A stretch of 64,000 nt of DNA, taken from NCBI RefSeq assembly GCF_017874595.1, contig NZ_JAGILA010000002.1:496001-560000 (forward strand), in the 5' to 3' direction. The translations under genes and the position numbers were made by a program. This DNA comes from Sinorhizobium kostiense. Its GTDB lineage: Bacteria > Pseudomonadota > Alphaproteobacteria > Rhizobiales > Rhizobiaceae. Positions 32,762 through 39,587 of the stretch are shown in pieces. How positions within the stretch are numbered: the stretch's first letter is position 1; the number at the start of each line of letters is the position of its first letter. A model generated the notes under the pieces. It saw nothing but the letters and a program-made list of their open reading frames with translations, had not been told where the DNA came from and did no database searches.

Positions 32762-33856
32762 CTAGTGGCGGCGCATCTCGACCGCAGGCGCGTCGATCGA
32801 CGGCAAATGCGATGTTCGCAGTTCCTCCGGGATCGGAAGACCGTTGAACTCTTTGTGGCCGCGGATCGAGATCGTCCCTTCCTTGCGCTCGAACTCGAAG
32901 TCGACGGGAGAGCGTTCATCGGCCGCCCATTGCCGGAAGCGGTTGACGTTGATCTGATTCAGGAACCTCAGTTCGTGCGCCAGGGAGTCATGAACACTCT
33001 GCATCGACGTCAGAATGCGCCTGAGCTCCCTCGAGAGCGCCGTGCGGTCCAAGGGATGCATGAGCTGCACGCTGCTCTCGGTGACATGTCCGACTTTACG
33101 CAGTTCGGCCGCCAGCTTCTCGAGGATCGGGGCTAGCGCTTTTCGTTCCGGATTGAGCGCCCTATAGCCGTCGAGCTGGAAAAGCACGGTGTCGATGTGT
33201 TCAGTGACTTCCTCCGGCTCTCCGTCGGCTCCTACTTTCACCGTCTTGAGCTTCTCGGTTACGCGAAGCATGCCGTCTCGGATGTTGCGCCAGAGCTTGA
33301 CCTGCAACGAGACCTCGATACGGTTCTGGATGCCGGGGAAGAAGGTGTCGGCCTGCTTCGCGATCTTGAGCATTTCATCGACCGCCGAGCGCCATTGGCC
33401 GATCTTGCCTACGCACCGCAGGATGTATTCGAGTTCGCTCTTTTCCCTCTCGCGCCGTTTCAGGTCTGCGATAGCGCTTTCGTGACCCTCATGGTTTAGG
33501 GAGCCGAAGCAGTCAGGACCGATGAGCCGGATTACTTTCTCGTCGGGGAAGTAGGCGATAAGTCCGCCGTCGCGCCCGAACTTGCGGTGATCAGGAGAAC
33601 AGCAAGGGCACGGAGCCCAATTCTTGGATTCGACCTGAGCCTTCTGAAGGTAAAATCGACCGACATAGCTCGGAGGGGTGCCATTCTTCGGCGGCGGCGT
33701 GTGGCTATGACCACGCCAAAGCCAAGGGTCGTATCCCGCGTCGATGACGGCCTTTACTTCTTCAGTAACCTCATCGCCCGGGCATGTATCAAAAATGGGT
33801 TTGTTGATCTTTGCTGTTTCAGGAACCTGTACGAAGTTCGCAGAACTATTCGACAA
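32762..33856 (-). CDS. Unknown 364-residue protein with Cys-rich segment
   Basis: The protein has a central helical body with long charged helices (LKRREREKSELEYILRCVG) and a short Cys segment NWAPCPCCSPDHRKFGRDGG that could bind metal. The start is TTG at 33856, the only in-frame choice near the N-terminus I could find, so the true start is uncertain. It converges with the HEPN-like gene with a nine-base gap. No family recognised. Confidence 0.55.
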   Translation of the reverse strand: MSNSSANFVQVPETAKINKPIFDTCPGDEVTEEVKAVIDAGYDPWLWRGHSHTPPPKNGTPPSYVGRFYLQKAQVESKNWAPCPCCSPDHRKFGRDGGLIAYFPDEKVIRLIGPDCFGSLNHEGHESAIADLKRREREKSELEYILRCVGKIGQWRSAVDEMLKIAKQADTFFPGIQNRIEVSLQVKLWRNIRDGMLRVTEKLKTVKVGADGEPEEVTEHIDTVLFQLDGYRALNPERKALAPILEKLAAELRKVGHVTESSVQLMHPLDRTALSRELRRILTSMQSVHDSLAHELRFLNQINVNRFRQWAADERSPVDFEFERKEGTISIRGHKEFNGLPIPEELRTSHLPSIDAPAVEMRRH

Positions 33857-34462
33857 TGGCGAATCACTCGGTTGTTGACGATGGCTGTATTTATCAGGTT
33901 TCGCTTTTATTCACGAGCCGCAACCACCGCTATACCCATGTTTTTGACTTCCCGCGCTGATTCTAATCGTTCCATGCCGCAGGACAATGAGACCGAGAGC
34001 GGATATCGCTTCTCTGACAGCCTGGCGTTTGATTTCCTCCGGTCATCACTTCTCCCCCCTTCCGCCGGCTATTTCCCGTGCGTCGATGTCCGGCACGATA
34101 ATCGCGTGGTGGCAGTAGCTCAGGTAGAGCAGCCAAACGACCCAATCATGACCTGCAGGCGGTGACGGTCATATGTGCGGCCGGTTGTCAGTTCGAATCC
34201 CTCTCGCCATCACAACGCGGCTGCGGTCGCGGCGAGTTACGGCCCTAAACGCCATTCGCCCGAGGGCGCGGCCAGAGGCGGCTCGTGTATGATGGCTCGG
34301 TAGTCACGCGCTACCAGGAATCGGGGTTACCCGCTGATGTATAGCGGCGGTTTGACGACCCTCTCGAGCAGCCTTGCATTCTCTGCCGGCGAAATTTGCT
34401 CCTCTGATATCCGGGTCAAACTGTCCCTTGAGCGCCATGGGAGGCGCATAGGGAGAACAAGC
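33857..34462. other. Intergenic or decayed phage-type region
   Basis: No intact gene is called. On the minus strand two short coupled frames are visible (WVVWLLYLSYCHHAI, then a frame with EEIKRQAVREAISALGLIV), probably remnants of tiny phage genes. A tRNA-like sequence lies at 34109-34209. Confidence 0.4.
34109..34209 (+). tRNA. tRNA-like (probably pseudo) sequence
   Basis: A D-arm TAGCTCAGGTAGAGCA and a T-loop GTTCGAATC occur about 70 bases apart, and GTGGCAG can pair with CTCGCCAT at 5 of 7 positions. The D-loop is short, the T-stem pairs badly, and no convincing anticodon arm is seen (an ATGACC/GGTCAT hairpin sits in between). It is not a functional standard tRNA, but it looks derived from one. 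Confidence 0.3.
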
Positions 34463-34702
34463 ATGCAAATTGGTTTCGCCGGCCTTCTGGCCATCCTTTT
34501 CATTACCCTCAAGCTGACTGGCTATATCGCGTGGAGCTGGCTGTGGGTTCTGTCGACGAGGTGGACCTCTTCGTCGACGAGCGTGGGGAGGAGCTTCAGG
34601 AGGCCTTCGATGCATTTCTTCGGGAACTCGATGAGGTGGAGGGCCTGGAGGACGTTGACGTATGAGAACCTTCACTTCGACCGAGATCGACGAAGCCATT
34701 GA
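34463..34702 (+). CDS. Phage-type small membrane protein (Fragile-X-F type)
   Basis: The N-terminus IGFAGLLAILFITLKLTGYI AWSWLWVL (shown split) resembles phage proteins annotated as transmembrane Fragile-X-F proteins. The rest of the 79-residue frame is Ser/Arg-rich and may not be coding, because a better acidic frame overlaps it from 34531. The start follows GGGAGAACA. Confidence 0.5.
   Translation: MQIGFAGLLAILFITLKLTGYIAWSWLWVLSTRWTSSSTSVGRSFRRPSMHFFGNSMRWRAWRTLTYENLHFDRDRRSH
34531..34665 (+). CDS. Short acidic protein overlapping the membrane gene
   Basis: From a GTG at 34531 a 44-residue very acidic frame (DEVDLFVDERGEELQEAFD) runs to a TGA that overlaps the next ATG (ATGA). Codon pattern and coupling support it more than the overlapping frame, but no ribosome site is seen, so the start is uncertain. 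It may instead be a frameshifted tail of the upstream gene. Confidence 0.35.
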   Translation: MELAVGSVDEVDLFVDERGEELQEAFDAFLRELDEVEGLEDVDV

Positions 34703-34832
34703 ACACTGCAGTGAACTCCGGGATATCGAGGAACTGGGCCTCGATGGCGTGGAGTTTCATCAAAAGATGGAGGCCGTATACGAACTGGACCGGCTGCGGG
34801 CTGATCTGCTGAACGTCGCCTGTAGATACTGA
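34662..34832 (+). CDS. Small 56-residue phage-type protein
   Basis: It begins RTFTSTEIDEAIEHCSELRD and has an acidic helical body. Its ATG overlaps the stop of the preceding acidic frame. A terminator follows 30 bases later. Function unknown. Confidence 0.5.
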   Translation: MRTFTSTEIDEAIEHCSELRDIEELGLDGVEFHQKMEAVYELDRLRADLLNVACRY

Positions 34833-34863
34833 GATCGAAGATGGAGATGCCCCTCTTCGAGAT

Positions 34864-34890
34864 GCCCCTCTTCGGAGGGGCTTTCTATTT
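34864..34890 (+). terminator. Rho-independent terminator
   Basis: GCCCCTC-TTCG-GAGGGGC with a UUCG-type loop and TTTCTATTT after it. The left arm lies in a 15-base tandem duplication (GAGATGCCCCTCTTC). Confidence 0.8.
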
Positions 34891-35076
34891 GTCGCCATCA
34901 CCCGGTTCGGCAGATGGTCGGCCAGGTACGCTGCCCGCGCGGTTTGCAGCCCGCGCCAGAACGCCAACTCTTCAACGGGAACTGCCTTCAAAAACTCGGC
35001 CTGTTCATCCTCGTCGCTGTTGAAGAAGGCTTCGTAATCGTTAGGTGTTTCGTTAGGTGTGAATCTACGCTGAAAC

Positions 35077-35098
35077 GAAAAAATCCCGCAATTGCGGG
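35077..35098 (-). terminator. Terminator of tRNA-Pro
   Basis: On the minus strand CCCGCAATTGCGGG is followed by ATTTTTTC, nine bases after the tRNA 3' end. Confidence 0.7.
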
Positions 35099-35107
35099 CT
35101 TTTCAGC

Positions 35108-35184
35108 TGGTCGGAGTGGAGTGATTCGAACACTCGACCCCCACGTCCCGAACGTGGTGCGCTACCAGACTGCGCTACACTCCG
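35108..35184 (-). tRNA. tRNA-Pro (CGG)
   Basis: The minus strand gives a full cloverleaf: acceptor CGGAGTG/CACTCCG, D-arm AGCGCAGTCTGGTAGCGC, anticodon loop TTCGGGA (anticodon CGG), T-arm GAGTGTTCGAATCACTC and an encoded CCA. It is the likely boundary between the accessory left part and the core right part. Confidence 0.95.
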
Positions 35185-35469
35185 TGACCAGCGGCGCCTC
35201 TATAGAACAGGCTTTTCGATTTCACAAGCGGCCATCTCAAAAAAAGAAGACAGCCCTGCAAAATCGGCCCCGTGGAAAGCTTGTGCGCCTATCCCTTGCG
35301 GCAGAAATAGGGCGTTTCTGCAACGCTTTGGATTTTCCTCGAGCGGGCGACCGCAGGCCGATTTTCTTTCGCCGGCTTTGGCGCTAGAGCCTCGGCGAAA
35401 GGCGAGGAAAGCTGGGGGATTCGGGCCTTCCGCGTCGCGAGACAAAGCACAGGTCAAAGGGACAGAGAC

Positions 35470-35883
35470 ATGATTTTCCGCTTGATGACGGCGGCCGGCC
35501 TCGCGCTGGTCATTGCCGGCTGCACGACGACGACAGGCGTGGCACGAAACGCGGTCGAGAAACGCTGGCTCGGCCAGTCCGCAGGCCCCTTCTTCGCCCA
35601 GTTCGGCCCCCCGCTGTCCGACGTCGAATCCGGCAGCGAGACCGTCTATAGCTGGAAGGGTGGCTACAAGAGCCGCAAGATTCCGGCCCAGTACGAAATG
35701 TCCGCCAACGGCAAACGCGGCAAGCGCATCTCCGCCGCCCGCACCGAATACTTGAGCTGCGCCGTCCAGCTCACCGTCTCCTCCGACTACGTCATCCGCT
35801 CGATCCGCATCGTGGGCGATCGCAAGCGCGAAAGCGGCCCGAGCTGGTGCGAGGAGTTTCTGGGAGGCGTGAAGGCGGAGTAA
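35470..35883 (+). CDS. Small lipoprotein, unknown
   Basis: This is a 137-residue lipoprotein with a signal helix and lipobox (TAAGLALVIAGC). The mature domain has a beta-rich pattern (FFAQFGPPLSDVESGSETVY) with two late Cys (YLSCAVQL and WCEEF) that could form a disulfide. Conserved rhizobial hypothetical lipoproteins of this kind are known; function unknown. It is located between tRNA-Pro and tRNA-Gln. Confidence 0.75.
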   Translation: MIFRLMTAAGLALVIAGCTTTTGVARNAVEKRWLGQSAGPFFAQFGPPLSDVESGSETVYSWKGGYKSRKIPAQYEMSANGKRGKRISAARTEYLSCAVQLTVSSDYVIRSIRIVGDRKRESGPSWCEEFLGGVKAE

Positions 35884-35969
35884 TAGGCCAAAATGTTCTG
35901 ATCGAACCCGCTGACGACAGTCGGCGGGTTTTGTTGATGGCGTGGGCCAAAACGCTTTCAGCGCGTGTG

Positions 35970-36044
35970 TGGCTGGGGCGCCTGGATTCGAACCAGGGAA
36001 TGGCGGTACCAAAAACCGCTGCCTTACCGCTTGGCTACGCCCCA
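35970..36044 (-). tRNA. tRNA-Gln (TTG)
   Basis: The minus strand folds as tRNA with acceptor TGGGGCG/CGCCCCA, anticodon stem GCGGT/ACCGC and loop TTTTGGT (anticodon TTG), T-arm CCTGGTTCGAATCCAGG and encoded CCA. Confidence 0.95.
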
Positions 36045-36359
36045 ACTTAAGCTGGCCGGATATTTGCCGCGCCAAATCGAGCGCCTGATTAGCAAAGCTC
36101 GTGCGTCGTCACAATGCTTAACTTCGCATTGCTCGCAGATTTTGTTCACCATTCCCTTTACACATGCAGCCGCACTGTCCAAGGTCGACGACCAGAACGA
36201 ACGTGTGAATAGTGCCGTTTCCTCCTTTCGTCCTTTGGCCTATTGTCGCGCGCAGGAAGGTGGCTGCCGGTATTGGCGCGGGTGTGGCGCACAATCTCGT
36301 CAACGCCGGGCAACGAGCCAATACACTCCACGAGAGCGAATGAGTAGGAGGCGAAACGC
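36045..36359. other. Intergenic, no gene seen
   Basis: It separates the divergent tRNA-Gln and MBL-fold genes. No repeat or RNA gene is recognised. Confidence 0.4.
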
Positions 36360-37268
36360 ATGGAGGGCCCGGACTTCGATCTCGACTTCAGACCTGCCCA
36401 CGGCGAGGCGGTGCCGGTGGCCGAGAACGTGCAACGGATCACCGTCAACAACCCCGGCCCCTTCACCTTCCACGGCACCAACACCTACATCGTCGGCCGC
36501 GGCTCGGTCGCGGTGATAGATCCCGGGCCGGAGGACGAGGCGCATTTCCGGGCGCTGATGGCGGCGCTCAAGGGGCGCGAGGTGACCCATATTGCCGTCA
36601 GCCACACGCATCGCGACCATTCGCCCCTCGCCCGCCGGCTGAAGGAGGCGACCGGCGCCACCATCGTCGGCGAAGGTCCGCATCGCGCGGCGCGCCCACT
36701 GCATGAGGGGGAAACCAATCCCTTCGCCGAAAGCTCGGACATGACCTTTGCTCCCGACATCGCGCTCGCCGATGGCGAGCGGATCGAGGGCGACGGCTGG
36801 AGCCTGATCGCGGTCGCAACACCGGGACACACGGCCAACCACATGTCCTTCGCGCTTGAGGGCACTGGTATCCTGTTTTCCGCCGACCATGTGATGGCCT
36901 GGGCAACGAGCATTGTCGCGCCGCCGGACGGCGCCATGGCCGATTACATGGCCTCGCTCGACAAGCTGCTTGCCCGCGACGAGCGGTTCTATTTGCCCGG
37001 CCATGGCGGCCCCGTCACCGAGCCCGGCTCCTTCGTCCGGGCACTGAAAGCGCACCGCAAGATGCGTGAGCGCGCCGTCATCGAACGGCTGCGCGCCGGC
37101 GAACGGAGGATTCCCGACATAGTGACGGTGATCTATGCCTCGACCGATCCGCGCCTGCACGGCGCCGCGGCACTTTCGGTGCTCGCCCATATCGAGGATC
37201 TGGTCGAGCAAGGCCGTGTGGCGACCGACGGCCCGCCCTCGCTTCTCGGCGAATATCGGCTGGCGTGA
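36360..37268 (+). CDS. MBL-fold metallo-hydrolase (LACTB2-like)
   Basis: This is a 302-residue cytoplasmic enzyme. The metallo-beta-lactamase metal site is clear: SHTHRDHSPL (HxHxDH), the third His in ATPGHTANHMSF, the bridging Asp in LFSADHVM and the last His in YLPGHGGPV. A C-terminal winged-helix-like extension (residues ~230-302) is typical of the LACTB2/RNase-like group. Substrate could be RNA or a thioester-type metabolite; not resolvable from sequence. It is oriented away from tRNA-Gln. Confidence 0.85.
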   Translation: MEGPDFDLDFRPAHGEAVPVAENVQRITVNNPGPFTFHGTNTYIVGRGSVAVIDPGPEDEAHFRALMAALKGREVTHIAVSHTHRDHSPLARRLKEATGATIVGEGPHRAARPLHEGETNPFAESSDMTFAPDIALADGERIEGDGWSLIAVATPGHTANHMSFALEGTGILFSADHVMAWATSIVAPPDGAMADYMASLDKLLARDERFYLPGHGGPVTEPGSFVRALKAHRKMRERAVIERLRAGERRIPDIVTVIYASTDPRLHGAAALSVLAHIEDLVEQGRVATDGPPSLLGEYRLA

Positions 37269-37314
37269 GGCGAGATACCGCAGGGCGGAGGGGGTAAGGG
37301 GCGCCGCCTGCCAA

Positions 37315-38226
37315 TCAGTCTCCGGCGATCCCCAGGAGTTCAGCGTCAAGCGCCCGCAGGAATTCCTCGGCGAAGGCGGCACCCATGCCGAGATCGTGTT
37401 GGCCGTAGCGCGACGCGACGCGCAGGTCGACAAAGGTGGTCTCCGCCTCCTCGCGCAGCCGGATGAGCACGTCGAAGCGGAAGCCGATGACGAGCGTGCG
37501 CCATTCGCCCTGCAGAACGACGTCACCGGAGCGCCGTCCCGGTACGCCGTCTTCGATCGCTCGCGGGGCCGGCCGCACGGCCGGAACCGGAACGACCTGA
37601 GGCTCGGTGCCGCTTTCCACCCCCGTGCCGGGCCGCACCGCCAGATCTTCGAGGTCGGCGCGCGCGTTCTCCACCCCAAGCTCCGCGACCGTGGTTATAC
37701 GCGCCTTCTCCTCGACCTTGCGCACGCCTTGGAACACCCGGTCGAGCGCCCCCTCGTAGCGGCGGCCGGTCAGCCCCGGATAGGCGGCGATCTGCGCCTC
37801 CCGGTCCTCGGGCGCCACCGACGCATTGCGTCTGATCCAGCTTTCCCCGGCTTGCGGCACCTCGATCCAGGGCGGCGGCGTCACCGTATCCGTGCTGACG
37901 TCGTAGATCGCCGGATGCATCACGTATTGCGCCGCTCCAAAGCCAAAGACGCCGACAGGAAGCGCCGCATAAAACAGCGCCGATACCGATGCCTTGCCAC
38001 CCATAGCAGCCACCTGCCACAGACGCGCGAGCCCGACAGCCGCAAGCAGGACGCCGAGGAGGCAAAAGCCGACGGCAGCGAAAGCCAGTGCCAGGAAATG
38101 CGGCGTCGTCAGCGGACCGAACCGATGCGCTGCGAGCGCCAGTGCGAAAAGCACAAATCCTATTCGGGCGAGCCGGCGCGCCCAGTGGGCAGCATAGGAA
38201 TAGGGACGCTCGTAGAGAACAACCAT
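37315..38226 (-). CDS. DUF1499 membrane protein
   Basis: This is a 303-residue protein with three N-terminal membrane helices (ARIGFVLFALALAAHRF, LALAFAAVGFCLLGVLLAA, LFYAALPVGVFGFGAAQYV), then a DUF1499 domain (YPGLTGRRYEGALDRVFQGV; FGFRFDVLIRL-like strand; FVDLRVASRYGQHDLGMG). The family is widespread in alphaproteobacteria and its role is unknown. It converges on the MBL gene. Confidence 0.8.
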   Translation of the reverse strand: MVVLYERPYSYAAHWARRLARIGFVLFALALAAHRFGPLTTPHFLALAFAAVGFCLLGVLLAAVGLARLWQVAAMGGKASVSALFYAALPVGVFGFGAAQYVMHPAIYDVSTDTVTPPPWIEVPQAGESWIRRNASVAPEDREAQIAAYPGLTGRRYEGALDRVFQGVRKVEEKARITTVAELGVENARADLEDLAVRPGTGVESGTEPQVVPVPAVRPAPRAIEDGVPGRRSGDVVLQGEWRTLVIGFRFDVLIRLREEAETTFVDLRVASRYGQHDLGMGAAFAEEFLRALDAELLGIAGD

Positions 38227-38767
38227 GAAACGGAATCAATCCCCGCGACGGAACAGACCCGGACTTCTTAGAGCATTTTGCAGCCAGGTGGAATCACCTG
38301 AAGTCGCACAAATGCGGCAAAAACAAGCAGATAGAGCGGCAGCGCGAAGGCATGTGAGCGCTTTGCGCTCTGGACGATGGCCGGCCGCGCTGGAAACCAC
38401 TATGCTCCAGTTGCGCAGCCGGCGCTCGCGTCGCGGTCCGATTCTCGGATCGAAACTGATTTAAGGAAGAACATTCAGCGCCTCGACCTGCTACAGTGAG
38501 CTTGAGCCTTCGAGGAGGCGCGCACCCAAGTCGAGCAGGTGCCGCAAATTCGCCATTCTCGTTAACCAGTTATTTAATTTAACGGATTCGGCGGCTGTCC
38601 GCCTACTGCACGTCTCCTTGGTCGACCGCGAATTAAGGCCAAAGAGATGCAACGAATCGAAGTGGCGGCCTCTGCGTCTGATAAGACGCGCGGCGCTGTA
38701 GAATGCGACTGGAGGCAACGACCCGCGCGATCGGAACACAAGGCGCGGCAAGTTACGGAGAGACATC
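38227..38767. other. Intergenic, no gene seen
   Basis: 540 bases between divergent genes. One AT-rich part near 38550-38590 (TTAACCAGTTATTTAATTTAA) could hold a promoter. Open frames here look like shadows. Confidence 0.4.
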
Positions 38768-39157
38768 ATGGCCGCATCGGAAACCAGCCTGGAGATCGTC
38801 CGTCCTGCCCCGCCACCGCAGGCGGAGGATGCAGCCATTCCGATGGCCTTGCTGGAGCTCGAACTCTCGCTCGACCGTTTCTCTGGCGGCGATAGCGATT
38901 TCGCCGATTTCGTGCGCAGCGTGTCGGACGACGTCGGCGGCGAATTCCTCTTCGCGCTGCCCGCCTCCGGCCTCATCGACGATTGCCTGATGATTGCCGT
39001 CCTGCGCCTCGGCGCCAGCGGAGACAAGGCCCCGACCATCCTGTTCGTCTGTCTCGACGCGGATGGGAGCACCGTGCGTGCCGAGCAGCCGAGCGAGCGG
39101 ACCGCCGATCTCCAGAGCTTCGCCGAAGCCTTTGTCGGCGTGCTCGAGCGCATCTGA
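38768..39157 (+). CDS. Conserved hypothetical protein
   Basis: A 129-residue acidic protein without a signal or membrane segment (LELELSLDRFSGGDSDFADF; IDDCLMIAVLRLGAS). No family recognised. Start follows a GGAGA ribosome-site motif at suitable distance. Confidence 0.6.
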   Translation: MAASETSLEIVRPAPPPQAEDAAIPMALLELELSLDRFSGGDSDFADFVRSVSDDVGGEFLFALPASGLIDDCLMIAVLRLGASGDKAPTILFVCLDADGSTVRAEQPSERTADLQSFAEAFVGVLERI

Positions 39158-39275
39158 AGCGGCGGTGCCACTCCCGCGTCACCGGCGCATGATACCGCGT
39201 GCCGACAGGCGCCCCGGCCTCACCACGTGCCGCCCAGCGCTTGCGGTGTTTTGTCCATCAGGAGGACGTAACGAG

Positions 39276-39545
39276 ATGGTCACAAGAGTGCTGGCGCTCG
39301 CGGCCGCCGGTCTCCTCGTTGCGGCATGCCAGACGATGACGCCAGAGGAGCGGCGGGCACGTGACGAGAGCACCTGCGCCTCCTACGGCTTCCGCCGCGG
39401 CACCGATGCATTCGCCGCCTGCCTGCAGCGAATAGATCTCGACCGCCGCGCCGAAGCGCGGGCCTTCCGCTACAGAAGCGACGCAATGCTATGGGGCTGG
39501 GACCGCCCGGTCATCATCGAGAGGCGGGTCATCGTCAGGCGATGA
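39276..39545 (+). CDS. Small lipoprotein
   Basis: This is an 89-residue lipoprotein with lipobox LLVAAC, then a short mature part with a Cys-containing helix (STCASYGFRRGTDAFAACLQ) and an Arg/Trp tail. The pattern CxxxGFxxGTxAFAxC is common in rhizobial small lipoproteins of unknown role. The ATG follows GGAGGA. It is convergent with ppdK. Confidence 0.75.
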   Translation: MVTRVLALAAAGLLVAACQTMTPEERRARDESTCASYGFRRGTDAFAACLQRIDLDRRAEARAFRYRSDAMLWGWDRPVIIERRVIVRR

Positions 39546-39587
39546 TGCAGGCGGAGGGGACGAGCGAGCTGGCGCTCGGGACAGCCG

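Noticed and set aside
34109..34209. Calling a functional tRNA here
   Set aside because: The T-stem does not pair and there is no acceptable anticodon arm, so only a low-confidence tRNA-like call is made.
35039..35061. Short direct repeat GTTAGGTGT twice near tRNA-Pro as an attachment site
   Set aside because: Too short, not part of the tRNA 3' end, and no second copy further away was found.
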